From NCBI GenBank assembly GCA_017311315.1, contig CM029664.1, positions 43,592,640 to 43,656,639 on the forward strand: 64,000 bases of DNA, read 5' to 3'. Position numbers and translations under genes: made by a program. The first letter of the stretch is position 1; each line of letters starts with the position of its first letter. Origin of the DNA: Dendrocalamus latiflorus. Lineage: Eukaryota; Streptophyta; Magnoliopsida; Poales; Poaceae. The notes below the pieces were generated by a model. It did not search any database. It was not told the DNA's origin and worked only from the letters and a program-made list of their open reading frames with translations. This document shows positions 37,149-50,027 of the stretch, one piece after another.

Positions 37149-39718
37149 ATGGCTACGAATCATAATGGAAAAGGGTATGTATCATCTAATCTTACACCTA
37201 GTAATTTTTTTTTGCGAGGCATGGTTGGCACATAAAAGAGGGACAATATAGCAAGGTCCTAACTCGTTATTTTTTGTTTGGGCACGTAGGATTGATCAAA
37301 TTTCTTTAGTAGCTACGGGTGTTGATTGTTTCATTGTTGCTGAGGATGCCTCTCAAGCAAGGCAGTGCAGCATTGCAACATTTGACCAATCATCGTCTAA
37401 GAGCATTGGCACTAGTGTTTGTAATTCACCTCTTTTGTTGGAGGGGCATGCTAATAGCAATGCTACAGAAGTAGAGGTTCCAACGAATGTGTGGTCAGCA
37501 CAAGGCGTTGTGGATTGGTCATCTCTGATAGTCACTAACGTGCCTGATGAAGATGATAGTGGTGTACTAATGACCGATGCAGAGATGTGTAATCTTCTGG
37601 GCATAACAATAGACTCTGATAATGTAAGGGAACAAGTAACTCCAAATGCTCCTATGGCTCCCAAGGTTGTTCAATCTAATACACAAGAAGATGACACCAT
37701 AGGAGCAGCTATACCGGTTGATGATTTCATCCCGGAGGAGAATCGGCCTATGTATGATAAGGATCATCCCACAATGAATTTAGGCGACATGTTTCCTTCC
37801 ATGGATGAATTTAGGATGGCTGTTAGACAATATGCTATTAACAAGAAGTTTGACATGGATATCGTGAGGTCTGAACCTAAGAGGTTTGTGGGCAAATTTA
37901 AAGGAGAGGGATGCACGTGGAGGATCAATGCTCGTAGGATGTTAGATGAGAAGACTATCAGGGTACTAACTATTTTATGTGCAATGAATCACCATTGGGA
38001 ATATTTTTTGGTTGCGTAGCTAACACCTTTTCTTTTATGCAGGTTACCAAGGTTATAGATGGACACATGTGCTCACCAAGTAGTAGGATCAAGTCAAGTA
38101 TGACCTCTCGATCTTGGGTTGCTGATAAGGCAATCACAATATTGAAGAATACTTCCAATGTAGGTGCCAAGCAGTTACAAAAACAACTACAAGATGACTA
38201 CAAAGTTACCATTGGGTATGATACCGTATGGCAGGGAAGAGAGATAGCTGTCAATAACTTGTATGGCAATTGGGAAGAGAGTTTTAAGAGATTGTACAAT
38301 TTCAAGGCTGAGGTAGAGTTGAGATCACCTGGGAGCATAGTAGAGATTGACACTGTAAATGTGCAAGGTAATGTGCATTTTAACAGATTTTTTTGTGCAT
38401 TTACGCCTTGCATTGAATGTTTTCTTGTAGGATGTAGACCATACATCAGTATAGATTCAACTGCATTGAATGGCAAGTGGAATGGACAATTATGTGCAGT
38501 TACAGCTCTTGATGGACATAATTGGATGTACCCGGTTGCTTTTGGGTTCATACAAGTTGAAAACACAGAAAATTGGACTTGGTTTATGTTGCAATTGAAA
38601 AAGGCTATAGGTAATATCCCCACCCTTGCTATATGTTCAGATGCTTGTAAAGGTCTAGAAAATACTGTTGTTGAGGTGTTCCCCCAAGCTGAGCAGAGGG
38701 AGTGTTTTAGACACCTTATGCACAATTTTATGAAAAAATTCCATGGTGATGCTTGTGAACATATGTGGCCTGCAGCTAGGGCATACAAGGATGATATATT
38801 TTATCATCATTTCCAGAAGGTCATCTCAGCATCTCCACAGGTTCATGAGTATCTTACCAAATATCATAGTTTACTTTGGATGAGGTACAAGTTCAACCCT
38901 GCAATTAAGTGTGATTACATTAACAATAATCTTGCAGAATCTTTCAATAGTTGGATCAAGGATATTAAAGACCCTCCTGTTGATGAGCTGGCAGATAAGC
39001 TAAGGGTTATGATCATGGAACTTTTTGACAAAAGGAGAAAGATTGGTGATAGGCTGCAGGGTACAATACTACCAGCTATCATACATAAGTTAAATGGCAA
39101 TACAAGAGGATTGGGGCACTTAAAGGTTAGAGTTTCTAACACATTCAATGCAGAAGTGACAGATAGTAGGAGTGAACAAGATAGGCATGTAGTGAAAACA
39201 CATATTCATGAGTGCACATGTCTTGAGTGGCAGCACACAGGAAGTGTAAGAGGTGTGGTGAGTTAGGCCATAGGCAAGCTGGTTGTCCACTGAATGGAAC
39301 AAAAAAAAGGTTACATAATTAATACAAACTAATTTCTTATTAATTGCATCTCTTTTAATATCTAACCTACAATTTTCTCATGTTAGGAAAAGAAAGAGCA
39401 GAACTGACACAAGATCAGAAGCTTCAAGTAGAGGCAAAGGCAAAGAAGCTCCCAGCACACCTATAAAGTCCACCATAAATATCCCTTCTTCACTGAGTGG
39501 AAGTCCTAGACCTATCACAAGGAGGTGAACCACTCTAATCTTAGAACATCTATTTAATGTGCAACACAAACTACTAACACTTAACATGTGTGCAGACAAC
39601 TAGCACTTGCCATGGCAGATGGCCCATCTCAAGTGGCTTTACCTACTTCTCCACAAAGGGCTAGGACATCTCCAGCAAAAGCAAAGAAGATTACCCCTAA
39701 GAAGAAAAAGAACTGATG
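37149..39718 (+). pseudogene. MURA-like transposase, damaged near the C terminus
   Basis: Probable exons: 37149-37174, 37290-37962 and 38043-about 39240. The N-terminal MuDR-type domain (FPSMDEFRMAVRQYAINKKF) is followed by the MULE DDE domain: first Asp in YISIDSTALNGKW, second in ICSDACKG, Glu in NNNLAESFNSW. The SWIM finger begins (CTCLEWQHTG) but is cut off. The sequence jumps into a CCHC knuckle (CKRCGELGHRQAGC, from 39245) in a different frame, so a small deletion has removed the rest of SWIM and shifted the frame. A basic tail (AKKITPKKKKN) ends near 39718 after two more probable introns. Catalytic residues remain, but the protein as encoded stops at 39266. Confidence 0.9.
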
Positions 39719-40859
39719 TTGGACTGCTAATTATTAGTACTTTTGTGTATTGTGGCTGTGAACCACTATGTTAGATTCCTAGTGTTTTGCTAAAGATGAT
39801 TTGGCTTGTAGCTGTGAACTCCTAAGTTGGACCTCCTAGTATTTTGCTAAAGATGATTTGGTTGTGGCTGTGAAATATGTTGGATCTCTAGTAGTTGGCT
39901 TATGTAATCCATACTCATTAAATGGGGATCCCCATTAAATGAGCTCCTAATATTAGTATGTTCAATCTAGTACTCCAGTTGTATGCTCTTCTTTGGTTTA
40001 TATGCTCTATTGCTCTAGTATGTTCAATCTAGTATGTGCAGTATTGCCAGGAATCCCTGGAACGTTGACTCTATTATCACTCCAGTTGTGCCTGCTGAGC
40101 CAGCTGCTACTGTGGAAAACCAACAGATTGAGGATCCTCCAATCTCTAGATTTACTTGGACCATTGAGAACCTATCAAGAGTGAGCACGAAGAAGCTCTA
40201 CTCCGAAATTTTTGTTGTTGGAGGCTACAAGTGGTAAGTGGCTACTTCTCTTCTCCTCTGAATTAGCATATTTGGTTCTCTTCTTCTCATTCAAGGAATT
40301 TTGGTTGGTGTTTGCTGGCACCCCTTTCTGTTTTGCAGGCGAATTTTGATTTTCCCAAGGGGAAATAATGTTGAATTCTTGTCAATGTATTTGGATGTGG
40401 CCGATTCAGCAGTCTTGCCCTATGGGTGGACTAGATATGCACAGTTCAGCCTCTCTGTGGTTAATCAAATTCACAACAAGTTTACAATAAGAAAAGGTGC
40501 ATCTTTTACTATACCCTTCTTTGTTTAATGTATTAGCCGACAAAAAATGGACCTGATATCTTAATCGATAGTTATAGTGGTTTCACTGAAGGTAACTGAA
40601 TTGAAATTCTTGCAGAAACACAACATCAATTCTCTGCTCGAGAAAGTGATTGGGGTTTCACTTCATTTATGCCTTTGAGTGAACTCTACAACCCCAGTAG
40701 AGGTTATCTTGTAAATGATACTTGTATAGTAGAAGCAGAGGTTGCTGTGTGTAAGTTTGTTGATTATTGGAGTTATGACTCTAAAAAGGAAACTGGTTAT
40801 GTTGGTCTTAAAAATCAAGGTGCTACTTGCTATATGAATTCTCTTCTTCAGACTCAATG

Positions 40860-41419
<560 letters not shown>

Positions 41420-41480
41420 TATATATATATATATATATATTGTTTGTCAGGCTGTTTATCACATGCCCACTACTGAGAAT

Positions 41481-41733
41481 GGAGAGAGCAGCGCCCAACC
41501 AAACAGAGCAGAGGGCGGAGGGGGATCCCGGATGGATAGGGATAGAGGTAAGGGGGCAAAAGAGTCATTTTGCATAGGGAAAGTAGGCTGCAAACCGAAA
41601 ATGAAATTAAAATGGGAAAAATACCATATTTGCAAGAAGGTGCTCAACTCAGTCCTACATTTACAAGAACAATAAACGTGATCCTATTTTATCAAAGCAC
41701 TCTCAACTTGGTCCTATATATTCAATTTTCTCT
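41481..41733 (-). repeat. Right TIR of the MULE
   Basis: Starts directly after the captured UBP exon. Inverted copy of 36152-36409. Confidence 0.9.
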
Positions 41734-41742
41734 AGTAAAAAT

Positions 41743-42067
41743 TAGTTTGAACGGTGCTGCCATAGACGCTAATGGACAGAAGGGAGGCTGGTGGGTGCAA
41801 GTTGGGAGTTCGAGGCGGATCTCGGCTCGAAGGATTTCCGAGACTGTGGGCTCGTCGGCTTAACGGCCCAGAGCAAGCCTGCCAAGCGCGCCGCCCACCG
41901 AACAAAGGTCATCGTAGTCGGATCGAGTCCCCGGTGAGATTGCAGCCCAAGGGCGCAAGGCCAGTGGACAACTGAGTCCCGACATGGCAGCCGCACCATA
42001 CATGACTCACCATACGTGGAGCGGGGCCCCGAAGCCCCGAGGGGACCGTGCGCGTGCGGCGGGCGAG
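41743..42067. other. GC-rich spacer, no gene seen
   Basis: Non-coding sequence between the MULE and the hAT MITE. No recognisable motif or RNA gene. Confidence 0.5.
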
Positions 42068-42075
42068 GCGACGAC

Positions 42076-42475
42076 TAGGGGTGCAAACGGGTCGGGTTAA
42101 TCCCGACCGATCCGGCACCGAATCCGATTGGTACCGAATCCAGAGAAAAAATATGGGTTAGGATATGGTAACAGCAATATCCGTCCGAATCCGATACGTC
42201 TTCAAGTTTGATTTTAGGTTAGTGCTACTATTTGACGTTTCATTTTCTTTTGCAATGGTAAAATAAAATCTTCCACATCAACTATTAAGTAGTAACACCA
42301 AGTTCTTGACAGTACGTCCTCCTACTCCATTTGTGTACTGCATGTATTCCTTACAAACGGGTTTATCCCGACCGATCCGGCACCGAATCCAATTGGTACC
42401 GAATCTGGAGAAAAAATATGAGTTAAGATATGATAACAACAATATCCATTCAAATCCGACCCGTTTGCACCGCTA
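42076..42475. mobile_element. hAT-type MITE in the upstream region of the plastid protein gene
   Basis: The ends taggggtgcaaacgg and ccgtttgcaccgcta are inverted repeats. They are flanked by a perfect 8-base duplication gcgacgac (42068-42075, 42476-42483). Internally a block of about 100 bases (cccgaccgatccggcaccga and following) is present twice in direct orientation (about 42101 and 42367). It ends 133 bases before the ATG at 42609. Confidence 0.95.
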
Positions 42476-42608
42476 GCGACGACCACCACACCAACCGGAC
42501 CGGGCCAAGCGGCCGCACCGCATCCCCCCTGCGGTGCCCGTCCCACCGTCCTCTCTCCCCCTGCTGCTGCCCACTGCTACAGATAATTACAACGGAAGAG
42601 AGGCGCCC

Positions 42609-45600
42609 ATGGCCGCCGCGGCAAGCCCCCCCGCCGTCCGGCTCCGCCCCGGGCCCGCCTCCCCGTCTGCGCTCGCCTTCTCCGTCTCTCCTCGCTGCCG
42701 CTTCACCTCCTTCGCTTACTCCTATTCCAAGGCAATCCCCTCCTCCTCCTCAAAACACCTAGAAATTTTTGCTGTGGTCGTACCCTTTCGTATTCGGTTG
42801 TTTGCTTCTTGGGGTATTAAGTAGGGTTTTAATTAGATGCTGGTGGAACTCCCAATATGCATATATTCCAATTAGTTGAAAGAAAGAAAGAAATACTTCG
42901 ATCTCTCTCATGGGTGCGGTGTAAACGTGGCAGTGAGTTTGACATTGAGTTAGCCATAGCAGGCGGTAGACTTTTTAGAGAGACAACATGTGAAGGTGCT
43001 TAGAATGGCCACAGTCACAAGTACCTGCTTTATACTCCATATTTTTCTGTGATTCTGGATGCTATGAGCATGAAGAGGTACTGAATTGTTTGATTTAGCC
43101 TTACTAACATACTAGTAACATGGGTTATCTCTCAGTTTACAAGGTCACTTCCAGTTCAGAGAGTGAATGGAAGTAGGATGCAGCACTTAGATACTCTAAA
43201 AGGTAATTTTTCCTTGGTCCATGTACTTTCCAAAAAGCTCTTCATTGTATTCGAATATCCCTTCATGCTGATTTTTACTACATGTTAACAGGCCAAGTTT
43301 TAAGAAGCTTCAGCAACCATGACGGACGGTTTCATGTTGAGCGAATTATTTCCTGCGCTGCTACGGACAAACAGGAGCCAATTACTTCACCGAACACGGA
43401 CACACCGGTGTTAGAAGAGACTGAGAGTAGCACTGGAGATTCCCCTGCATCTGCCAACTCCTCCTATTTTACTGAGAGGGGTGTTGGAAAACCAGGATTC
43501 ATCTCATTCCAAGGCAGCAACTCTCAAACGAAAAGTGTGGAGAGTGTGCCACATCCTGGCAAGGAAGCATCTAGATTAGTTTGGTTTGTTGGTCCAACTA
43601 TCCTTGTGGCGTTCTTGGTTCTTCCATCGCTTTACTTGCGCAAAGTACTCTCAGCTGTGTTTGAGGATTCCCTGTTGACAGGTATGCTCTCTTTGATAGT
43701 TCAGGAATTCAATACGCTGATGGTTTCTCTATCTTGTTTCTGTAGTAGTTTATGCAGAACTTAGATTTGTGCATCTCCCAGTCCCACCTTTTAATAATTG
43801 ATGAAAACCAATTTGGTTGGTTACCACTTACCACTATCATATATCTGTGCCCGTTGGTAGCATTTATTCCGCTAGATGGCATATAAGTAGCTAGTGCTTG
43901 AAAATATGTTATTTGCCATTGCTTTACATCTTGCTATTCCAATACACCTCATAACAGTTCTGTTTTTGCTTAAATGAACCCTGATATACACCATTGATCA
44001 TTCATTTGTTAGATATTTACACATCTACTCCAAGGACACTACATGTACCATTCCACATTCGGACGAAGTCTAGGCATGACTGTATTACCTGATGGATTTT
44101 TGCTATTGTTTGCAGATTTTCTTATACTATTCTTTACCGAGGCACTGTTTTACGGAGGAGTCGCAATTTTTGTCCTATTGATTGATAAAGTCTGGAGGCC
44201 TTTGCAGCAAGTAGCACCTAAGAGTTACGTATGGTCAAAATCTAGATTTTTCCGTATTTCTTCAGTAACGACAATGGTTCTGAGCTTGATAATACCGCTT
44301 TTGACAATGGGCATGGTTTGGCCCTGGACTGGACCAGCAGCTTCAGCTACTCTTGCCCCTTATTTAGTAGGTCTTGTTGTACAATTTGCGTTCGAGCAGT
44401 ATGCACGATATCGAAAATCACCTTCCTGGCCAGTTATTCCTATTATCTTTAAGGTAATTTGGTTCTTAAATTTATCCTGGTATTATTGGATCCTGAAGTT
44501 GCACTTTCTGGTTATAATCAAGTGTGCTTTGGTAGAAAAGCACAGATCTTTTATGCAATATGTTAAGATGGTAGTCATTAGTAGTGATCTGATGTTTGGA
44601 ATTTGGTGTATCAGTCCACTGGGTAAATTTTCAATTGCTTAATGGTGACTCGGGAGCATTTGTAGAATCTAGACGAATCATTAAATTTAAAAAATACAGT
44701 CCAGTAAAAGAGGCTAGTAGATAATGTTCTCTAAATCATTTAAATATGTAAGCAGCAATATTTCTGATAGGTTTGTTTGTCCAACCATATAGTGCTCTCC
44801 CTTTCATCCTTCAGAAAATTTTAATAACTATGTATGAATGAGGCAAAACTTCAAAAAAAAATCCTGATATTTATGGGAAACTATATATTGAGCACTTAAT
44901 ATATAACTTAGTTGATGTATGAATTTCTGTTCTGATTGAGGGTTAGGACGCAACACAGCACTTGAGGATCAACTGCAGTTTGTGACATGAACCAAAAAAA
45001 ATGACACCATGTCAAGGATTCAAAAACCGGATATGGGAAAAATATCGGACCCTCCCCAGTGTTGGTTACTGGTTTTAATCAACCAAATTTCATCAAACAA
45101 AAATTCGAATGCTCTAACAAAAATTCGAATGTTTGTGTGGTAACCGGCCGGAATTGACTGGTTACCGGCTGGTCACCGGTGAACAAGGACACAAGTTTGA
45201 CACAAATTCCTCATGTTGATAAGAAATCGGTTGACAAGCAAGCTTTCATGTTGTTGCTTCATTTAATACAATTTAACTTCATTATCTTAGCTCTAATACT
45301 TTCATTAGCTTGCAAAAAAGCATATAGTAACATTTCTTGCTACATTTTAAATTTAAAAATTCATATTATAAATGTACAACTTTTTGGACCGATATGTTTT
45401 ACTGGTCCAGGCCGGTACCACCGGTAATCAGCTGGTTGCCACCGTTTTTTTTATCCTTGCACCGTATACATACATATGTAGAAGCTAGCATCAGGTTGTT
45501 TGCATTCCTTGTTTCTGTGAGCCATGCTTTTCCATTTCATCTCCAAATATGTTGCCATGTACTTTACTCATGCTCCTTCTAAAAAAACTTATGTTCATTT

Positions 45601-45955
45601 CAATAAGTCAAGTAATTGCATCTTCATGTTTTATTCTGGAATCGCAAGCAAATGCATCTTAATTGACGTTTCTTTCTCTAGTGAAACACTTCAATAGTTC
45701 TTAGCATGTGTCATTTACTTCTTTCCACAATCCTTCCAGGTCTACAGGCTTCACCAGCTGAACAGGGCAGCTCAGCTGGTGACAGCACTCACCTTTTCTG
45801 TTAGAGGAACGGAGGCAACAAATCAGACTTTGGCTATCATGAACTCCTTAGGAGCACTACTGACTGTCCTTCAAATTCTTGGTGTTATCTGTGTATGGTC
45901 GCTCTCGAGCTTTCTGATGAGGTTTCTTCCCTCTTCAGACATTCCAGATCCCTGA
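42609..45955 (+). CDS. Predicted plastid-targeted multi-pass membrane protein, function unknown
   Basis: Exons 42609-42731, 43136-43202, 43292-43681, 44116-44453 and 45740-45955 join in frame to 377 codons. The N terminus is rich in Ala, Pro, Ser and Arg with few acidic residues, like a chloroplast transit peptide. A hydrophilic Ser/Thr/Glu-rich part follows (about residues 80-140). After it come about five hydrophobic segments, starting LVWFVGPTILVAFLVLPSLY, then ILFFTEALFYGGVAIFVLLI, VLSLIIPLLTMGMVW, APYLVGLVVQFAF and LLTVLQILGVICVWSL. The pattern fits a conserved plant-only plastid membrane protein that I recognise as a type but cannot name. Intron 1 would use a GC donor (ccaag/gcaatc); the other introns are GT-AG. 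Intron 4 (1.3 kb) carries MITE-like repeats of ggtaccggt type near 45010-45440. A hAT MITE lies just upstream. Confidence 0.82.
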
Positions 45956-48515
45956 TTCCTAGCAGCTGCGGTAGCACTCAAAAATATGAGTATAACATCC
46001 CTACTGTAAATTGATTTACCTGGAGCCAGTTGACATAACTGCAGAGGTTACCTTTGGTTTAGGGATTACACTACTTCAGATGAGGAACTGCAGATAAATT
46101 GTCCAGTTGGTAGGAATGACGCTGGAATTGAATAAACTGCAAATGAGAGAACTGGACTGTCCGCACTGTAGGACGTTGATGCATGGTGTGTTTACATGCT
46201 CTTCTTGTCAATCAAATTCTGGGTTTCACAAGCTGGCAGCCAATTTTAACTGAAGGTATGTGTAGATTTAGTTTTATTTAATGTGCCCCCAAACCCATGC
46301 GAAACACATGCTTAAAATAGAAAGAATATGTTCATTCACAAACTGATGGCAGCCCACCATATCATTGGCATTCAGTCAACCCCTATTGATGCTAGTTATC
46401 AAAGGAGCAGAATCCAAATGCTGAAGATTCTCTATGTCATTCTTTTCCTTACTCTGGAGAACCTACTGGTCATGCAAAAGCTACTGAATTCAGCTATACA
46501 ACCCCGAATTAGGGTGCATCATGAATCACCTTTACGTCACAATTTGCTGCTTTTGACGAGTAAAGTTTCTTTCTAGTTTCTTGAGAGTATGGTTCTAGGA
46601 TTTGGGCAGTGGGTCATGCGACATAGATTGAAACGGCATGTTCTGTGAATATGCCCCGATGATTTGATATCTTGTATGTCTATCATGATTCATGAATAAG
46701 ATTTACTACCGATGCAAGGCATAAGGAAGGTTTTGATGGGTTGTATGCAACCTAGTAAGTAATTTTAAAACATGGTGTCTGTTACTCGGTTATGCTGGTT
46801 ATGCTGATTGACGCGGGCGGTTCAGCAGTACAAGCAAATCAAAGTTCTCCTTGCAAGCTTATGCCTTATTTCCTTCCCAGAAAACTTCGGTCATCAAATT
46901 TCCCTCTTTATCCAACTGTATTAATACCAGAGAGATTTTTTTTTGACATAATCATCTCATAGTCATTATTTTTGTGTTTGACATAATCATCTTATAGTCA
47001 TTAGCAACTTCCGTTTTCAATGGAGCTATGCAGTTTCTGTTTTACTTCCATTGTAACAAGCAACGGTTTCCATCATTTCTACATCCTCATCTCTGAGAAC
47101 TGCAGATCTGGTTTGTTTAACATGTCACCAAAACTAAGAAGTTGCAGATTCAAAGACGTCTTTCTTAACGAGAACAGAACGAACTAAAAGAGAGTAGAGG
47201 TTTTTTTTTTAAAAAAAAAAGTGAACAGAAACCATATTTTTTGATAAGCAGAAATCATAGGGAGAAAGATAAAAGAGATGTAAAATAAGTGATGTGCACT
47301 TGCTTCACTAAGAGGATTGGAATCAGATGAACTCCAAGCCTCCAGTGTACTTTCAGCCAATGGCTACAGCCAAAAGCCATTTGGAGCAGCCTCAATACTA
47401 GTTATCTTTGAAAAACGAGCAATTTGCTCTTGCTGGACCCTGGGCCTAGGCGCAACCATGGAGCTTAGATGCACTAAGGGCATGTATAATGTCACACGTC
47501 AGTTGTTAAGCATGTATTATATACTCTTCGATTTTTTACTTACATGTTTGATTTTTTAGATCTTTGAGATGTAATTCTGTTCGTTACTTTTTATAATTTT
47601 ACACTAAGATATAATAATAAAATTATAATATTATAAAAAATTAATAATAAATCTAATGATATAGTTTTCGTATATTCAATCTAGACAATTTTAAATATAT
47701 TGGTGATCAAATTTTAAAAAATTTGACGACATGGATTTTGGAAAGTCAAGTAAAAAAGAACAGAGAGAGTAGAATTTTAGATGATACGAAGAAAAGAGAA
47801 ACATATTGTGTAGTATTTAACAAATGGTTTTATAGACAGTTTTTTACTTATCTATATTATTATATAGATAAATGTATGGATAACCTATTAATTATATAAG
47901 ATCACTAGAGGCAACTATATTGACCATATATTATATAAATTATCTTTAAGTCAATCAGCCGACGAGCATTTCCTCCGCCGGTTTGTTACTACGGGTTAAG
48001 TGGCCAATACACCATTTACTGGATAGTAATTTCACACGACAGCTCCGTCGAGAAGGTATTTCTAGTTTCTACCCCGTCTGACCCAGAGTAAGTACACAGG
48101 ACACTTGAATCCGCACCACAAGACTATACTGTTTGCAAAGATTTAGTCACTTTTGCTTACAGCTTACCCTTTTTTCCCCTTACATCTTGACCTGTGAAGC
48201 TGCAAATTTACTCTGTATTACTGCAGTTACAGAAAGCAACGGCTCAGTTTTTTTCCTGTTATAATTTATAGCTTTTCTTGAATAAATAAATAATATAATT
48301 TCTTCATAACTATTTTAAAACAACAGGATAGATTTTAAAAACAATTTATTAATATTCGATTCGTTTATACACTTATGCTAAAAATTATAAAGTATCCACC
48401 CAACAAGTCTCATTTTGCCACTACAGGAGTAGCTTTACAAAGTCAGCGAGAGAGGGAGAGGTGTGCGATGCAAATGTGCCACTTTGAGTAAAGTGTTTCA
48501 GTGTGCGGCCGTACA
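45956..48515. other. Intergenic DNA, no gene seen
   Basis: The 3' UTR of the preceding gene, then AT-rich spacer. At about 47475-47955 is a very AT-rich block starting gggcatgtataatg that may be a degraded MITE. Short open frames (for example 46328-46576, 47317-47559) have no recognisable homology. The 3' flank of the F-box gene follows from about 48400. Confidence 0.5.
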
Positions 48516-49772
48516 TTATCGTGGGCCCCCTGATCGTGGCGGTGGCCCCCGCGCCAGCTCGTCGAGACCCACCGGCGAGCACGCGAGGATGGCGCGCCCC
48601 AGCGGCTCGTCTCGCACCGCCGGCGCGCACGGCACCCACTCCCACCGCTCCACGGCCCTCCCGTTCTCCTTCCCCTCCTCCCGCAGATGGTAGAGCACGG
48701 CGCCGTTCGCCGGCTCGGCCGCATTGTACACGTACCCTCCGGTGGCGTTTCCGCACACCCCGATCGACGGCGACATCTCCTCCTCGTCCTCCTCGTCCTC
48801 GTCGTGCGGGAACAGCCAATCCGACATCTCGCTCGGCATTGCGTCGTGCGTCGCGCCGGGGGACAGCTCGAGTGTGTCGCCGTCCACCTCCCATGTTTGG
48901 ATGATGACTCTGTTCTCTGCTTCCTCGCCTCTCCGCTTTGCTCCAAACAGGACGAGCCGCTCGGAGCTGGCGCGGCAGGGCGCGATGCCCCACGTGGAAA
49001 CGGTGGCGTCCGGCTGGAGACGGCGGGTGGGGCCCCACCGCCGCTTTGCTGGATCGAACCAGCTCGCCCACCCGGTGGTTCTGTCTGTGAGATACACTCT
49101 TTGATCCGTGGCGGCCGCAGAGAGACATGTCGCCGCCGCGGACTCCCGGAGCGCGCCAGGTAGCGGCTCGCAGGCCGTCCAGCTGCCATCTTCGTGGACC
49201 TCCACCGCCGCGGCGTCCTCGCCGTCGTCCAGTGCCAGCTGGCACGCGCCGCCGAGGGCAACCACGCGGTCGCCCACCGCGGCGAACACCGGGTCGACAC
49301 GCCACACGCCGGGGGCCTTCAGCGCGACGCACGCGGCCGTTCCAAGGGGGTCGCCCGCGACGTCGAGGCCGGAAAGCGAGAGCGCGCAGACGCGGTCCCC
49401 GCGCGCGCCGCGCACGAGGCGTACGTGCGACGGAGTGGCGTGGCGCGGGGCTGGCACGGTGAGCCACGCGCCGGAGTGGGGATCGTACGCAACAGTCCGG
49501 CGCCGGCGGCCCTGGAGGTGGACCACGAGCCAGGGCAGCCGCCGCGGGCGCCGGCGCAGCGCGGCGCGCACCGCGCGGAGCCACTCCCGCGAGACCCGCG
49601 CCGTGGCGGCGAGGTCGGCCGCCGGCACGCGCTCCACCACCGACTCGAGCACGTCCCCGTACAGATACAGCTCGGCGAGCGACGCCGCGCCGTCGCCGTG
49701 GGCCTCGCACCCTTCCTGGTGGTGCCGCCGATGCTTCTGCTCGTGAGCTCGGATTCCCACGCCCATTTCCAA
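48516..49772 (-). CDS. F-box protein with kelch-like C-terminal region (single exon)
   Basis: 418 codons, intronless, very GC-rich at the third position as is usual for grass single-exon genes. An F-box-like motif lies at about residues 38-80 (YLYGDVLESVVERVPAADLA, then ARVSREWLRAVRAAL). It is followed by repeats of the kelch type with Trp/Gly pairs (VVHLQGRRRRTVAYDPHSGA, GDRVVALGGACQLALDD, TTGWASWFDPAKRRWGPTRR). An acidic run (DEDEEDEEEM) falls near residue 325. F-box proteins usually bring substrates to SCF ubiquitin ligases; the target is unknown. The start at 49772 is the first Met of this frame that precedes the F-box; an overlapping frame from 49785 is a composition artefact. The solo LTR at 50028 begins only 255 bases upstream. 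Closest type from memory: Arabidopsis At1g23390-like F-box/kelch. Confidence 0.88.
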   Translation of the reverse strand: MEMGVGIRAHEQKHRRHHQEGCEAHGDGAASLAELYLYGDVLESVVERVPAADLAATARVSREWLRAVRAALRRRPRRLPWLVVHLQGRRRRTVAYDPHSGAWLTVPAPRHATPSHVRLVRGARGDRVCALSLSGLDVAGDPLGTAACVALKAPGVWRVDPVFAAVGDRVVALGGACQLALDDGEDAAAVEVHEDGSWTACEPLPGALRESAAATCLSAAATDQRVYLTDRTTGWASWFDPAKRRWGPTRRLQPDATVSTWGIAPCRASSERLVLFGAKRRGEEAENRVIIQTWEVDGDTLELSPGATHDAMPSEMSDWLFPHDEDEEDEEEMSPSIGVCGNATGGYVYNAAEPANGAVLYHLREEGKENGRAVERWEWVPCAPAVRDEPLGRAILACSPVGLDELARGPPPRSGGPR

Positions 49773-50027
49773 CGCCGCTTCTCACAACTCACCAGTAGGC
49801 ACAAATCAAGAGCTTCTTGCTCCTGCCGCGGCTTGTAAACTGGGCTCTGGAACGACAAGCTAAACAGAGAAGGCGGGGTGTTTAAAAAGACACGGGCACT
49901 CGAGCAGTGATCAAGGGAATTGGTTGGAGGGGGACGAAAGCGTGGAGCGGAAATAATCAACGTTAGCTTTTGGTCCCTTGATAAGTGGAAGAAAACGACC
50001 GCAAGAGTTATCGATTTGCCGCCAAGC

